A stretch of DNA of 64,000 nt from Syntrophales bacterium (GTDB taxonomy: Bacteria; Desulfobacterota; Syntrophia; Syntrophales; UBA5619). Each line of letters begins with the position of its first letter. Within the stretch, counting starts at the first letter, position 1. The notes below the pieces were generated by a model, which saw only the letters and a program-made list of their open reading frames with translations, was not told the DNA's origin and did not search any database. The stretch spans positions 8,256 to 72,255 of the forward strand of contig JALNYO010000019.1 of assembly GCA_023229765.1 (NCBI GenBank), in the 5' to 3' direction. The position numbers and the translations under genes are program-made. Of this stretch, positions 17,893 through 27,302 are shown piece after piece.

Positions 17893-19194
17893 ATGAAAAG
17901 AATGACTTGGATAGGGAGTATTGTACTCTCGGCGTTTCTGGTTATCACACTGGCATTCCCCGTTTGGGCGCGCACCATCAAGATCGGCGTCATCGGACCG
18001 ATGAATTTTGTTCAGGGCAAGGGACATTGGAACGGCGCCTTGATGGGGGCCGAGGAAATCAACGCCAAAGGCGGCGTGCAGGTCGGCAAGGAAAAGATGA
18101 AGATTGAATTGGTAAAGGCCGACTCCAATGAATTCCTAAGTTTGACCGATGCCACGAACGCCATTGAAAGGCTTATCACCAGCGACAAGGTTGATTTTAT
18201 CGTCGGCGGTTTTCGGACGGAGGCGGTGCTGGCAATGCAGGACATCGCCATGGACTACAAAAAAATATTTATGAGCGCCGGGGCCGCCCATCCGGAGCTC
18301 TGTACCAGAGTGGCGAAAGACTATAACCGCTACAAATACTTTTTCCGCGTAACCCCGTTTAACTCCTCATATCTGGTCAGAACGAGCTTTGCCCATATGG
18401 GGTTTGTCGGGGCAATCCTGAAAAAAGAGCTGCAATTGCCGAAGGTCAAGGTGGCAATCGTCGCGGAAAAGGCGGTATGGGTTGACCCGATGATTGCTGC
18501 GGCGCAAGTTGTCATCCCCAAGATGGGCATGGACGTCGTCGGGATATGGCGCCCCTCGGCGGTTGCCACGGACGTCACGGCAGAACTGGCCGCCATTCAG
18601 AAAAGCGGCGCGAATCTTATTTTTACCATCTTTTCCTCTTCCGTCGGGATTCCGTTTGCCCGACAGGCCGGAGAATTAAAAATTCCGGCAGTTCAGGTGG
18701 GGATTAATGTGGAGGCCCAAAAGGATGGTTTCTGGGAAGCCACCAAAGGAATGGGTAATTACGTTTTTACAACCAATACCTATGTCCGGGATGTGGAATA
18801 CAATAGTCTGACAAAACCCTTCGTTGAAGGTTATTACAGCCGCTTCGGGGAAGTCCCCACCTATACGGCAGATACTCATACGGCTATCGTCGAAGGACTG
18901 GTTCCGTCCATTGAAGCCGTCGGCAGCCTCGATGCCGACAAGATCGTCGCCCACCTGGAAAACCGGGAATACCTCGTTCCCAGCGGCAAGGTAAAATACG
19001 AAAAAGACGCCCAGGGCCGCCCCACCCATGATTTAACCTGGGGGCCCGGTTATCTGACCAGCCTGGGCGTTCAGTGGCAGAACGGCAAACTTGTCGGGGT
19101 ATGGCCCAATAAATGGGTTGCCGCCCCCGGCGCGCCCGAGATCACCTATAAGGGCATCGTTCCTTACAAAATACCTCCCTGGATGAAAAAATAA
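17893..19194 (+). CDS. Periplasmic substrate-binding protein of a liv-type ABC importer
   Basis: The 433-residue protein starts at 17893 behind AAAGGAG and has a signal peptide (MKRMTWIGSIVLSAFLVITL, cleavage after PVWA). The mature part begins RTIKIGVIGPMNFVQGKGHWNGALMGAEEINAKGG, the standard opening of family-1/LivJ receptors (Peripla_BP_6). It should capture its ligand in the periplasm for the permeases encoded next. No classical amino-acid-binding signature can be assigned. The acyl-CoA ligase inside the operon points to a carboxylic acid (aromatic or fatty) rather than an amino acid, as an inference. Confidence 0.9.
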   Translation: MKRMTWIGSIVLSAFLVITLAFPVWARTIKIGVIGPMNFVQGKGHWNGALMGAEEINAKGGVQVGKEKMKIELVKADSNEFLSLTDATNAIERLITSDKVDFIVGGFRTEAVLAMQDIAMDYKKIFMSAGAAHPELCTRVAKDYNRYKYFFRVTPFNSSYLVRTSFAHMGFVGAILKKELQLPKVKVAIVAEKAVWVDPMIAAAQVVIPKMGMDVVGIWRPSAVATDVTAELAAIQKSGANLIFTIFSSSVGIPFARQAGELKIPAVQVGINVEAQKDGFWEATKGMGNYVFTTNTYVRDVEYNSLTKPFVEGYYSRFGEVPTYTADTHTAIVEGLVPSIEAVGSLDADKIVAHLENREYLVPSGKVKYEKDAQGRPTHDLTWGPGYLTSLGVQWQNGKLVGVWPNKWVAAPGAPEITYKGIVPYKIPPWMKK

Positions 19195-19211
19195 CACTGT
19201 CTTCCGGCCTG

Positions 19212-19235
19212 CCCCGCCCCTCCGGGGGGGCGGGG
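19212..19235 (+). promoter_or_regulatory. GC-rich hairpin between binding-protein and permease genes
   Basis: A perfect 9-bp stem (CCCCGCCCC/GGGGCGGGG) with a 6-base loop lies 17 bp after the binding-protein stop and lacks a T tract. In this position it more likely protects the 3' end of the abundant binding-protein mRNA, or attenuates, than fully terminates. Confidence 0.6.
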
Positions 19236-19278
19236 AGGTCTGTCCTCTAACCCTTTTTCAAAGGCGCTGCGAGGTACT

Positions 19279-20142
19279 ATGAATATTATTATCACCGGTC
19301 TTATCACAGGCAGCATGCTGGCCCTGCTCTCTATCGGTTTTTCGCTGATCTTCGGCGTTGCCCGCATTGTCAACATCGCCCACACGGCCTTTTACATGAT
19401 CGCCGGTTACGGCATCTATTTTCTGTGCGTCCGCCTCGGCTTAAGCCCCGTTCCCGGCATGCTGCTCTCCGTCTTTGCCGTCACCCTGCTGGGCTTGCTG
19501 GTTTACACATTCCTGATCGACAAAATCCGCGAGCACGAAGCCGCGGTGCTGATCGCCACCATTGCCCTGGCGATGATCTTTCAGGAAGCCATGATGCTGA
19601 TCTTCACAGGAGATTATCTTACCGTATCGCCCCTTGTTAAGGGCTACTTTTCCCTGTTCGGGGTCAAAATCTTCAATCAGCAGGTGCTTAGTTTCGTCGT
19701 GGCCCTGCTGCTGATGTTTATTCTCTGGCTGCTTTTGATGAAGACCCGGCTTGGTCTCGCAATCCGTTCTATCGCCGAGGACCGGGAGGTCGCGAATCTG
19801 ATGGGGATGAACGACAGCCTGCTTGCCATGATCACGATGGGCATTTCGGTTGCGCTGGCCGGCTTTACCGGAGCGGTCATCGCGCCCCTGATGGTGCTTA
19901 GCCCGTACATGTGGATGGAACCCCTGATCATGATGATGGCGGTGGTCGTCCTGGGGGGATTGGGCAGCATCAAGGGAAGCTTTATCGCCTCGTATATTCT
20001 TGGTTTTACCGAAGCCCTGGTGGTCTTCCTAATCCCCAAGGGCGCGTTTCTGAAAGGGTCGGTCGCCTTGATTATCATGATCCTGGTACTGCTGCTGCGG
20101 CCGGAAGGACTGTTCGGCATTTCTTTTGAGGAAGAAAGGTAG
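19279..20142 (+). CDS. LivH-type ABC permease
   Basis: The 287-residue inner-membrane protein has about eight helices and the LivH pattern: NIIITGLITGSMLALLSIGF at the start, then LIFGVARIVNIAHTAFYMIAGY, the EAA-like loop around TRLGLAIRSIAEDREVANLMGMN (about 157-179), and VVVLGGLGSIKGSFIASYILG near the end. It forms the translocation pore with the next gene product. It sits 84 bp after the binding protein and two bases before livM. Confidence 0.92.
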   Translation: MNIIITGLITGSMLALLSIGFSLIFGVARIVNIAHTAFYMIAGYGIYFLCVRLGLSPVPGMLLSVFAVTLLGLLVYTFLIDKIREHEAAVLIATIALAMIFQEAMMLIFTGDYLTVSPLVKGYFSLFGVKIFNQQVLSFVVALLLMFILWLLLMKTRLGLAIRSIAEDREVANLMGMNDSLLAMITMGISVALAGFTGAVIAPLMVLSPYMWMEPLIMMMAVVVLGGLGSIKGSFIASYILGFTEALVVFLIPKGAFLKGSVALIIMILVLLLRPEGLFGISFEEER

Positions 20143-20144
20143 GC

Positions 20145-21185
20145 ATGTTCACCGTCGGTTTGCAAATAAAAAGGTTTTATACGCTGTTCCATGAAGAGGT
20201 GCTGGTGCTTCCCAGCCGGATCATTGTCGCCCTTTTCTTCTTAACGCTCCTGGGAATTCCCCTTGTAAGCCAGAACCCTTATATGATCCGGGTTATCATC
20301 CTGACCAGCATCTTTGCCATTCTGGCGGCAAGCTGGGATTTACTGTCCGGGTTTACCGGTCAGATGAACTTTGGCCATGCCCTTTTCTTCGGCGTCGGCG
20401 CCTACACATCGGCGCTCTTGAATATTCGCCTCCATCTCCCTCCCTGGGGATGCGTGCCCCTCGGCGCCGCGGCCGCGGTCCTGGCGGGACTTCTGGTCGG
20501 GATACCCTGCCTGCGGTTGAAGAAAACCTACCTAGCCCTGACAACGCTTGCGTTTCCCATAATCCTTATGGGCATCGTTTTTGCGCTGCCGGATTTAACC
20601 GGCGGCGAATTGGGAATCTCCGGTCTTAAGCGCATCTCCAATTCCCTTGTCGGCAATTACTATATCCATGTTGTCCTGATGCTTGCCCTGTGCTCCCTCA
20701 TGTGGAAAATTACCGATTCCAATACCGGCATCATTTTTCACGCCATCCGCGAAGATGAGCTGGCAGTCAAGGCTTCGGGGATCAACACCACCCGCTACAA
20801 GCTGCTGGCCTTCTGCCTGAGCGGTTTTTTTGCCGGGCTGGCCGGCGGTCTCTACGCGCATTACATGAGAATAGCCGGACCTTCCACGCTCGAGGTTTCC
20901 ATGTCCTTTACGGTGGTTATCTGGGGTGTTTTCGGTTGTATTGCAACCATTTACGGCCCCGTGGCGGCGGTGTTTATCCTTTTTCCGCTTCTGGAGTTTG
21001 TCCGTTTCTGGCCCGAATACCGGACGCTCATTTTTGCCGTCATCGTTCTGGTGATCCTGCTGTACATGCCGGAGGGTCTGGCGCCCTGGATAAGGGACAA
21101 GATCGAAAAGGAGTGCCCCCGCTGCAAGGTGAAAAGCATCGCCACCCGGAAAACATGCCGAATTTGCAATGCTTCGCTGGATTGA
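20145..21185 (+). CDS. LivM-type ABC permease with C-terminal zinc ribbon
   Basis: The 346-residue permease has the LivM core: SWDLLSGFTGQMNFGHALFFGVGAYT, LRLKKTYLALTTLAFP, the coupling loop IFHAIREDELAVKASGINTTRYKLLAF, and GVFGCIATIYGPVAAVFILFPLLEF. The odd part is the cytoplasmic tail. After the last helix (VILLYMPEGLAPWI) it carries two CxxC pairs, C324/C327 and C338/C341, forming a compact zinc-ribbon-like motif not usual in LivM proteins. The tail could be a metal- or redox-sensitive regulatory or docking element. It is in frame and followed by a normal stop. Confidence 0.9.
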   Translation: MFTVGLQIKRFYTLFHEEVLVLPSRIIVALFFLTLLGIPLVSQNPYMIRVIILTSIFAILAASWDLLSGFTGQMNFGHALFFGVGAYTSALLNIRLHLPPWGCVPLGAAAAVLAGLLVGIPCLRLKKTYLALTTLAFPIILMGIVFALPDLTGGELGISGLKRISNSLVGNYYIHVVLMLALCSLMWKITDSNTGIIFHAIREDELAVKASGINTTRYKLLAFCLSGFFAGLAGGLYAHYMRIAGPSTLEVSMSFTVVIWGVFGCIATIYGPVAAVFILFPLLEFVRFWPEYRTLIFAVIVLVILLYMPEGLAPWIRDKIEKECPRCKVKSIATRKTCRICNASLD

Positions 21186-21260
21186 CCGGGAAGAAAAGGA
21201 AGATATCCTGCTGTTTTTATAAAAAGCGATAACCGTTCAACAATATAAAAGGATGCAATT

Positions 21261-22964
21261 ATGAGCCATAAAGAGGCATATCTTTCCAAACCGTGGTTGA
21301 AGAGCTATCCGGAAGAAGTTCCCGCCCAAATTGACATTCCCGAGATCTCCGTGCCGGGTCTCTTCGATGAGATCGTTGAAAAATACGGAAGCCGCCCGGC
21401 TTTGATCTTTTACGGTAAAAAGATAAACTACCGCGAGCTCAAGGAGCTGGTGGACCGAATGGCCACCGCCCTGGCGGATATGGGAATCCAAAAGGGAGAC
21501 ACCGTGGCCCTTCATCTTTTGAACAGCCCTCAATACGTCATTTCCTATTTTGCCTCGCTGCGGCTGGGCGCCAAGGTAACGCCGATCAGCCCGGTCTATA
21601 CGAGCATCGAGGTGAAACACCAGCTCGAGGACAGCGAGGCAAAAATCGTCATCTGCCAGGATATCCTCTTCGAAAACGTTGACAAGGCAGGCTTCAGCCC
21701 GGAACGGGTAATTTTGACCAGCATTAACGAGTATCTTCCCGCCTTGAAAAAAATCTTCGCCGGCGGCAACCGGAACGCTTCCGGTAAATCCGGCCTTTCG
21801 ATAGAAACGCTCAAAAAAAGGGGTGTTAAATCATTTCAGGACTTGTTGAAAAAATATTCCCCCGAGCCGCCTGCCGTCGCGATTAACCCTTGGAAAGACC
21901 TTGCGGCGCTGCCCTATACGGGCGGCACCACCGGGCTTCCGAAGGCGGCCATGCTGACTCATCGGAACATCGTCGCGCTGCAGGCCCAGACCCGGGCCTT
22001 CTGGCCGATCTTTGAAGAGGGGAAAGAGGTGATTATGGCCTTTTTGCCGCTGTTCCACATATACGGACAGGTGGTTGTAATGATTGCGGGACTGGCCTCC
22101 GGGGCAACTCTTGTGTTGTTCACCACCCCCGACATTGATGAAATCCTCTCGGCAATGGAGCGTTATCAGGCCTCCGGCTTCTATGGGGTGCCCACCCTGT
22201 TTGAATATCTGAAGGAGTATGAAAAAACCAACCGGGTTAACTGGAAGCGACTGAAACTGATTGTCTGCGGGGCCGATACGCTGCATGAATCAACGATTGA
22301 CGGCTGGGAAAAGAGGACCGGGTCGCATATCCTCGAGGGGTACGGAATGACGGAAACCACGTCCGCCAGCCACAGCTCGCCGATGAACCGCTTCAAAAAG
22401 GGCTCGTTCGGGGTACCTCTGCCGAATGTCTCGGCGGCAATCATCGATCCGGAGGGGACTGAATTTATGCCAGTCGGCGAGGTCGGCGAGATGATTTTAT
22501 CCGGGCCAAACATCATGCAGGGTTACTGGAGAAGGCCGGAAAGCACGCAGGAGATCATGTTCGAAATTGATGGGGTCGTCTGGATGCGCACCGGGGATCT
22601 GGTCAGCATGGATGCAGAGGGATATTTTCATTTCTTCGACCGCAAACGGGATCTGATCAAATACAAAGGCTATTCCGTCTTCGCCCGGCATGTGGAGGAA
22701 GTCCTCTATCAGCATCCCCAGATCAAGGCCGCCGGCGTGGTCGGCGTTCCTGATCCCGCGTTCGGAAACCTGATCAAGGCCTACGTAGTTCTGGAAAGCG
22801 AGGCCCGGGGCAAGATTTCGGAGGAGGAGATCGTAGATTTTTGTCGTGAGCGGCTGGCCCATTACAAGGTGCCAAAGATCGTCGAGTTCCGGGGCGAGTT
22901 GCCGAAAACCGATGTCGGCAAGGTCTCGCGGCGGGAGTTGCGAGAGGAAAACGAGGAGTGCTGA
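21261..22964 (+). CDS. AMP-forming acyl-CoA ligase
   Basis: The 567-residue cytoplasmic enzyme belongs to the ANL superfamily and activates a carboxylic acid with ATP and CoA. The P-loop-like motif YTGGTTGLPKAAMLT is at about 218-232, GYGMTETTSASH around 360, the hinge region FDRKRDLIKYKGY around 460, and the C-terminal catalytic lysine in LPKTDVGKVSRREL near 555. Length and sequence are closest in style to FadD-like long-chain or aryl-CoA ligases. It stands between the permease and ATPase genes of the importer, so uptake and CoA activation of the same substrate are probably coupled. Confidence 0.9.
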   Translation: MSHKEAYLSKPWLKSYPEEVPAQIDIPEISVPGLFDEIVEKYGSRPALIFYGKKINYRELKELVDRMATALADMGIQKGDTVALHLLNSPQYVISYFASLRLGAKVTPISPVYTSIEVKHQLEDSEAKIVICQDILFENVDKAGFSPERVILTSINEYLPALKKIFAGGNRNASGKSGLSIETLKKRGVKSFQDLLKKYSPEPPAVAINPWKDLAALPYTGGTTGLPKAAMLTHRNIVALQAQTRAFWPIFEEGKEVIMAFLPLFHIYGQVVVMIAGLASGATLVLFTTPDIDEILSAMERYQASGFYGVPTLFEYLKEYEKTNRVNWKRLKLIVCGADTLHESTIDGWEKRTGSHILEGYGMTETTSASHSSPMNRFKKGSFGVPLPNVSAAIIDPEGTEFMPVGEVGEMILSGPNIMQGYWRRPESTQEIMFEIDGVVWMRTGDLVSMDAEGYFHFFDRKRDLIKYKGYSVFARHVEEVLYQHPQIKAAGVVGVPDPAFGNLIKAYVVLESEARGKISEEEIVDFCRERLAHYKVPKIVEFRGELPKTDVGKVSRRELREENEEC

Positions 22965-22965
22965 G

Positions 22966-23736
22966 ATGACCGTGCCGCTTCTGGAAGTGGAAGGATTAAC
23001 GAAGAGTTTCGGCGGTCTGCATGCGGTCAACGACATCAGGCTGCGGATGGAGAAAAAGGAGATCATCGGCCTCATCGGTCCTAATGGCGCCGGTAAAACC
23101 ACCCTGCTGCGGCTTCTCACCGGAATATTGAAACCTAATGCGGGAAGCGTTGTTTTCAAAGGGAAACAGATCATCGGCATGAAGATCTGGGACATCGTCA
23201 ACCTGGGAATAGCGGGCACCTTTCAAAATATGAGGCCGTTTCGCCGACTCCCCATTATCGCCAATGTGATGGTTTCCTGCCTCTCCCCCCGGGTAATGAA
23301 AAAAGGGGAGTGGGTGAAGGTTGTGGAGGCAAAGGCCATGGACGCCCTCGAATTCGCGGGTATCTCCGATATGGCGTTGGAAAAGGCTTCGACGCTGTCG
23401 CAGGGGGACTTGAAGAGGCTGGAAGTGGCGCGGGCGGTGGCGACGGAGCCGGAATTGCTGCTCTTGGATGAACCGTTCGGCGGGCTCAGTCCGGCCGAGA
23501 CGGAGCTGATGGCAAAATCCATCCACCGGCTCCACAAGGGCGGACGTTTTGGGCGCCTGCACAGCGAGGGGCCCGCGATGATCATCGTGGAGCACAAATT
23601 GCAGCAACTTATGAAAATTGTGGATCGGATCATCGTCCTTAACTTCGGCTCGATTCTTGCCGAGGGAACCCCGGACGAGGTGGTGAATAATCCGCTGGTA
23701 ATTGAGGCCTATCTGGGGAAAGGGGGAGGACAATAG
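22966..23736 (+). CDS. LivG-type ABC importer ATPase
   Basis: The 256-residue protein starts at 22966, whose ATG follows the ligase stop by one base; longer in-frame readings overlap the ligase gene. Walker A is GPNGAGKTTLLRL (about 39-51), Walker B LLLLDEPFGGLSP, and the H-loop is in MIIVEHKLQQL. The signature motif is LSQGDLKRLEVARA instead of LSGGQ, which is common in LivG. An extra loop of about 12 residues (GGRFGRLHSEGP) lies between the D-loop and H-loop. Confidence 0.9.
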   Translation: MTVPLLEVEGLTKSFGGLHAVNDIRLRMEKKEIIGLIGPNGAGKTTLLRLLTGILKPNAGSVVFKGKQIIGMKIWDIVNLGIAGTFQNMRPFRRLPIIANVMVSCLSPRVMKKGEWVKVVEAKAMDALEFAGISDMALEKASTLSQGDLKRLEVARAVATEPELLLLDEPFGGLSPAETELMAKSIHRLHKGGRFGRLHSEGPAMIIVEHKLQQLMKIVDRIIVLNFGSILAEGTPDEVVNNPLVIEAYLGKGGGQ

Positions 23737-23738
23737 CC

Positions 23739-24488
23739 ATGCTCCTCGAAGTCTCCCATTTAAGCGTGCGGTATGATAAGGCCGTTTTGGTAAATGATGT
23801 CAGCCTTTCCGTTGAAAAAGGGGAACTGGTTGCCTTAGTCGGGCCCAACGGCGCAGGAAAATCCACAACGCTTCGGGCGATCAGCGGTCTGGTCGCCTGG
23901 GAAAGGGAGATCAAGCGCCGTTCGACCGCGGGAGACATCTCCATAGAAGGAACAATCGCTTTCAAAGGCGAATACATCGATCAAGTTCCCGCCTACGCTA
24001 TCGTTCAGCGGGGGCTTGTTCTGTGTCCCGAAAGGAGACGTCCCTTTCGGGAAATGAGCGTGCTTGAAAATTTAAAGGCGGGCGCGTATCTCCAGAAAGA
24101 CAAGAAAAAAATTCATGCTATCCTGCAAAAAGTTTATGATCTCTTTCCGGTTCTCGAAAAACGTGCGACGCAGATTTCCGGAACCCTTTCCGGCGGCGAG
24201 CAGCAGATGCTGGCTATTGGCCGCGCCTTCATGTCCGATCCTGAGCTGCTCTGCATCGACGAACCATCCACCGGGCTGGCGCCGCTGATCCGCCAGGAGG
24301 TTTTTGAAAAAATATCCGAGATCAACCGCATGGGAATAACAATCCTGCTGGTGGAGCAGGAGGTGAGCACCGTCTTCAAAATGTCCACCCGCAATTACGT
24401 GCTCTCCTCAGGAAAGATCATTGCGCAGGGAACCGCGGAGGAGCTGCTCCAGAACGAAGTCCTGCGCAAGAGCTATCTGGGGCTGTAG
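23739..24488 (+). CDS. LivF-type ABC importer ATPase
   Basis: The 249-residue protein has Walker A GPNGAGKSTTLRAIS, an insert after it (AWEREIKRRSTAGD), the LivF-typical PERRRPFREMSVLENL, signature LSGGEQQMLAIGRA, Walker B LLCIDEPSTGLAP and H-loop VEQEV. It is the last gene of the importer operon and ends three bases before the convergent uvrA stop. The VEQEV at the H-loop lacks the usual histidine directly after VE, as is common for LivF (VEQ). Confidence 0.92.
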   Translation: MLLEVSHLSVRYDKAVLVNDVSLSVEKGELVALVGPNGAGKSTTLRAISGLVAWEREIKRRSTAGDISIEGTIAFKGEYIDQVPAYAIVQRGLVLCPERRRPFREMSVLENLKAGAYLQKDKKKIHAILQKVYDLFPVLEKRATQISGTLSGGEQQMLAIGRAFMSDPELLCIDEPSTGLAPLIRQEVFEKISEINRMGITILLVEQEVSTVFKMSTRNYVLSSGKIIAQGTAEELLQNEVLRKSYLGL

Positions 24489-24491
24489 AAA

Positions 24492-27302
24492 TCAGGCAAG
24501 CAATTCGCGCAGAAACCGGCCGGTATGGGAGTCTTTTGCTTTTGCAACCTGTTCCGGCGTTCCCGTGGCAACGATTCGGCCGCCGCCGGGGCCTCCTTCC
24601 GGCCCAAGATCGATGATGTAGTCGGCAGCCTTGATCATATCGAGGTTGTGTTCGATCAGGACAATGGTATTTCCCATCTCCACGAGGCGCATCAAAACGT
24701 CGAGCAGCTTCTGGATGTCGGAAAAATGGAGGCCAATCGTCGGTTCATCGAGGATGTAGAGGGTATTGCTGTTGGCCCTCTTCCCCAACTCCCGGGAGAG
24801 CTTGATCCGCTGCGCCTCGCCGCCGGAGAGGGTCGTCGCCGACTGGCCGAGGTGGATGTACCCTAAGCCCACATCGTGCAAAAGCTGAAGCTTCTCGCGG
24901 ATCGACGGAATATGCTCGAAAAAAGAGAGCGCCTGCTCGACGGTCATGTCGAGGATTTCGGCGATGTTCTTGCCCTTGTACCGTATCTCGAGGGTATCGG
25001 GATTGAAACGCCGGCCCTGGCAAGCATCGCAGGTCACATAGACATCCGGCAGGAAGTGCATCTCGATCTTGATCAGACCGTTCCCCTCGCACGCCTCGCA
25101 GCGCCCGCCCTTGACATTGAAGCTGAAACGTCCCGCCTTGTAGCCTCGGAGTCGCGCTTCGGGAAGCCCGGTGAAGAGCTCCCGGATATGGGAGAAGATG
25201 CCGGTATAGGTGACCGGATTGGAACGCGGCGTCCGTCCGATCGGCTGCTGGTTCATCATGATGACCCGCTCGATGCCGCCAAAATCGGCGATGCGCCGCA
25301 CCTTGCCGCCCCCCATGCGCTCCTGGTTGATCCTCCGGGCCAGCGCCTTGTAGAGCGTCTCGATCACCATCGTGCTTTTCCCGGAACCGGAAACCCCGGT
25401 TACCGCGGTAAAGATGCCGACCGGGATTCTTATGTCGATATTCTTCAGGTTATGCTCGTTCGCCCCCTCCAGAACGATAAAACGTCCCGACAGCGGCCTT
25501 CTTTTCTGGGGAACGGGGATAGATTTCCGGCCGGAAAGGTACTGTCCGGTCAGCGACTCTTCTGCACGGCAGATCTCCTCCGGCGTCCCCTGAAAGATGA
25601 CCTCGCCCCCGAACATCCCCGCCCCCGGGCCAATGTCGATGATCTGATCCGAGGCCATCATCATGTCCCGGTCGTGCTCGACGACAAGGACGGTGTTGCC
25701 CATATCGCGCAGCCGCTTCAACGTCGCGATCAGGCGGACATTGTCCCTCTGGTGCAAACCGACGGTCGGTTCGTCCAGCACGTAGAGAACCCCGACCAGC
25801 CCCGAACCGATCTGGGTGGCAAGACGGATTCTCTGTCCCTCCCCCCCCGAGAGGCTGCCCGCCGCCCGTTCCAGGGTCAGGTAATCCATCCCGACATCGA
25901 GCAGGAAGCCCAGTCGCGTCTTGATCTCCTTCATCACCCGCTCGGTGATCTGGAGCTCCTGCGGAGAAAACGGAATACCCACCACAAACTCCCGGCATTC
26001 GCGAAGCGGAAGGCAACACAAATCGTGAATATTTTTGCCGCCGACGGTCACCGCAAGGCTCTCCGGTTTCAGGCGGGCGCCGTGGCAGGTGGGACACTCC
26101 CGGAGGTTGATGAAGCGGGACAGATCCATCCGCACATGCAGCGACGTGGTCTCCTTGTACCTGCGGTCGAGCTCATTGAGTATCCCCTCGAACGGCCGGG
26201 TGTGAAAAAAACGCCGGCCGCCGCGATCGGCGTAGAAGCGAATATTTTCTTCCCCGGAACCGTAGAGCAGCATCGCCGCGATTTTCGCCGGCAGATCCTG
26301 AAAGGGGGTGTTGATATCGAATCCAAAATGGCTGGAAAGCGCATCGATCATGTTAAAATAATGGAGATAGTGACGCCCCGACCAGGGGACAATCGCCCCC
26401 TCGCGAATCGAAAGACTGCGGTCAGGAACGACAAGCTCTTCATCAAAATACATCCGGGTGCCCAGTCCGCCGCAATCGGGACACGCCCCATAGGGGCTGT
26501 TGAACGAGAACATCCGCGGGGCCAGCTCCGGCATGCTGACGCCGCAATCAGGACAGGCGTAGCGCTCGCTGAAGAGGAGATCATTCGCTCCTGCCAGGCC
26601 GATGCGTACCAGACCGTCGGCAAGAACAGCGGCGGCTTCCAGCGACTCGCGGAGCCTCCCTCTGATTCCCTCCTTGATGACAAGGCGGTCAATGATCACG
26701 TCAATTTCGTGCTTATGGTTCTTGTCGAGGGCAATCTCCTCGGAAAGTTCCTTGAGCTCCCCATCGACGCGGACGCGGGTATAGCCGTCCTTCAGCAGCT
26801 TTTTGAACTCCTTTTGAAATTCACCTTTGCGACCGCGGACAAGGGGCGCCGAGATCGTCACCCGGGCGTTTGCCGGATAAGCAAGAACAGTCTCCAACAT
26901 GGCGTCAATCGTCTGGGCCTTTATCTCCCGACCGCATTTCGGGCAGTGGGGAATGCCCGCCCTGGCAAAAAGCAGCCTCAGATAATCGTAAATCTCCGTC
27001 ACCGTCCCCACGGTGGAGCGGGGATTGTGGGAGGTCATTCGCTGCTCAATCGCAATGGCGGGGGAAAGTCCCTCAATGGACTCCACATCCGGTTTGTCCA
27101 TCTGACCGATGAACTGCCGGGCGTAGGTGGAAAGGGACTCCACATAGCGCCGCTGACCCTCGGCGTAAATGGTGTCAAACGCCAGGGAAGACTTACCTGA
27201 ACCGCTCACCCCGGTGATCACGACTAAGCAATCCCTGGGAATGTCAATATTTATGTGTTTCAGATTGTGCTGGGATGCGCCCCGTACCTTGATAAAATTC
27301 AT
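24492..27302 (-). CDS. uvrA: Excinuclease ABC subunit A
   Basis: The 936-residue protein is full-length UvrA, the damage-scanning ATPase of nucleotide excision repair. It has two ABC modules: Walker A GVSGSGKSS near residue 31 and GVSGSGKST near 637, each with an LSGGE signature (SLSGGEGQRI and TLSGGEAQRI). Zinc modules are seen at CPKCGREI, at CPDCGVSM with CPDCGGLG, and at CEACEGNG with CDACQGRRF. Its ATG overlaps the stop codon of the PPIase gene, so it is coupled to mfd and surA in one DNA-repair operon. Confidence 0.97.
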   Translation of the reverse strand: MNFIKVRGASQHNLKHINIDIPRDCLVVITGVSGSGKSSLAFDTIYAEGQRRYVESLSTYARQFIGQMDKPDVESIEGLSPAIAIEQRMTSHNPRSTVGTVTEIYDYLRLLFARAGIPHCPKCGREIKAQTIDAMLETVLAYPANARVTISAPLVRGRKGEFQKEFKKLLKDGYTRVRVDGELKELSEEIALDKNHKHEIDVIIDRLVIKEGIRGRLRESLEAAAVLADGLVRIGLAGANDLLFSERYACPDCGVSMPELAPRMFSFNSPYGACPDCGGLGTRMYFDEELVVPDRSLSIREGAIVPWSGRHYLHYFNMIDALSSHFGFDINTPFQDLPAKIAAMLLYGSGEENIRFYADRGGRRFFHTRPFEGILNELDRRYKETTSLHVRMDLSRFINLRECPTCHGARLKPESLAVTVGGKNIHDLCCLPLRECREFVVGIPFSPQELQITERVMKEIKTRLGFLLDVGMDYLTLERAAGSLSGGEGQRIRLATQIGSGLVGVLYVLDEPTVGLHQRDNVRLIATLKRLRDMGNTVLVVEHDRDMMMASDQIIDIGPGAGMFGGEVIFQGTPEEICRAEESLTGQYLSGRKSIPVPQKRRPLSGRFIVLEGANEHNLKNIDIRIPVGIFTAVTGVSGSGKSTMVIETLYKALARRINQERMGGGKVRRIADFGGIERVIMMNQQPIGRTPRSNPVTYTGIFSHIRELFTGLPEARLRGYKAGRFSFNVKGGRCEACEGNGLIKIEMHFLPDVYVTCDACQGRRFNPDTLEIRYKGKNIAEILDMTVEQALSFFEHIPSIREKLQLLHDVGLGYIHLGQSATTLSGGEAQRIKLSRELGKRANSNTLYILDEPTIGLHFSDIQKLLDVLMRLVEMGNTIVLIEHNLDMIKAADYIIDLGPEGGPGGGRIVATGTPEQVAKAKDSHTGRFLRELLA

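Noticed and set aside
17515..18027. 170-codon minus-strand frame in the divergent region
   Set aside because: It overlaps the start of the binding-protein gene, has no ribosome site and no recognisable domain.
24876..27200. 774-codon open frame antisense to uvrA
   Set aside because: It is a GC-bias shadow of uvrA with no start signal or recognisable domain.
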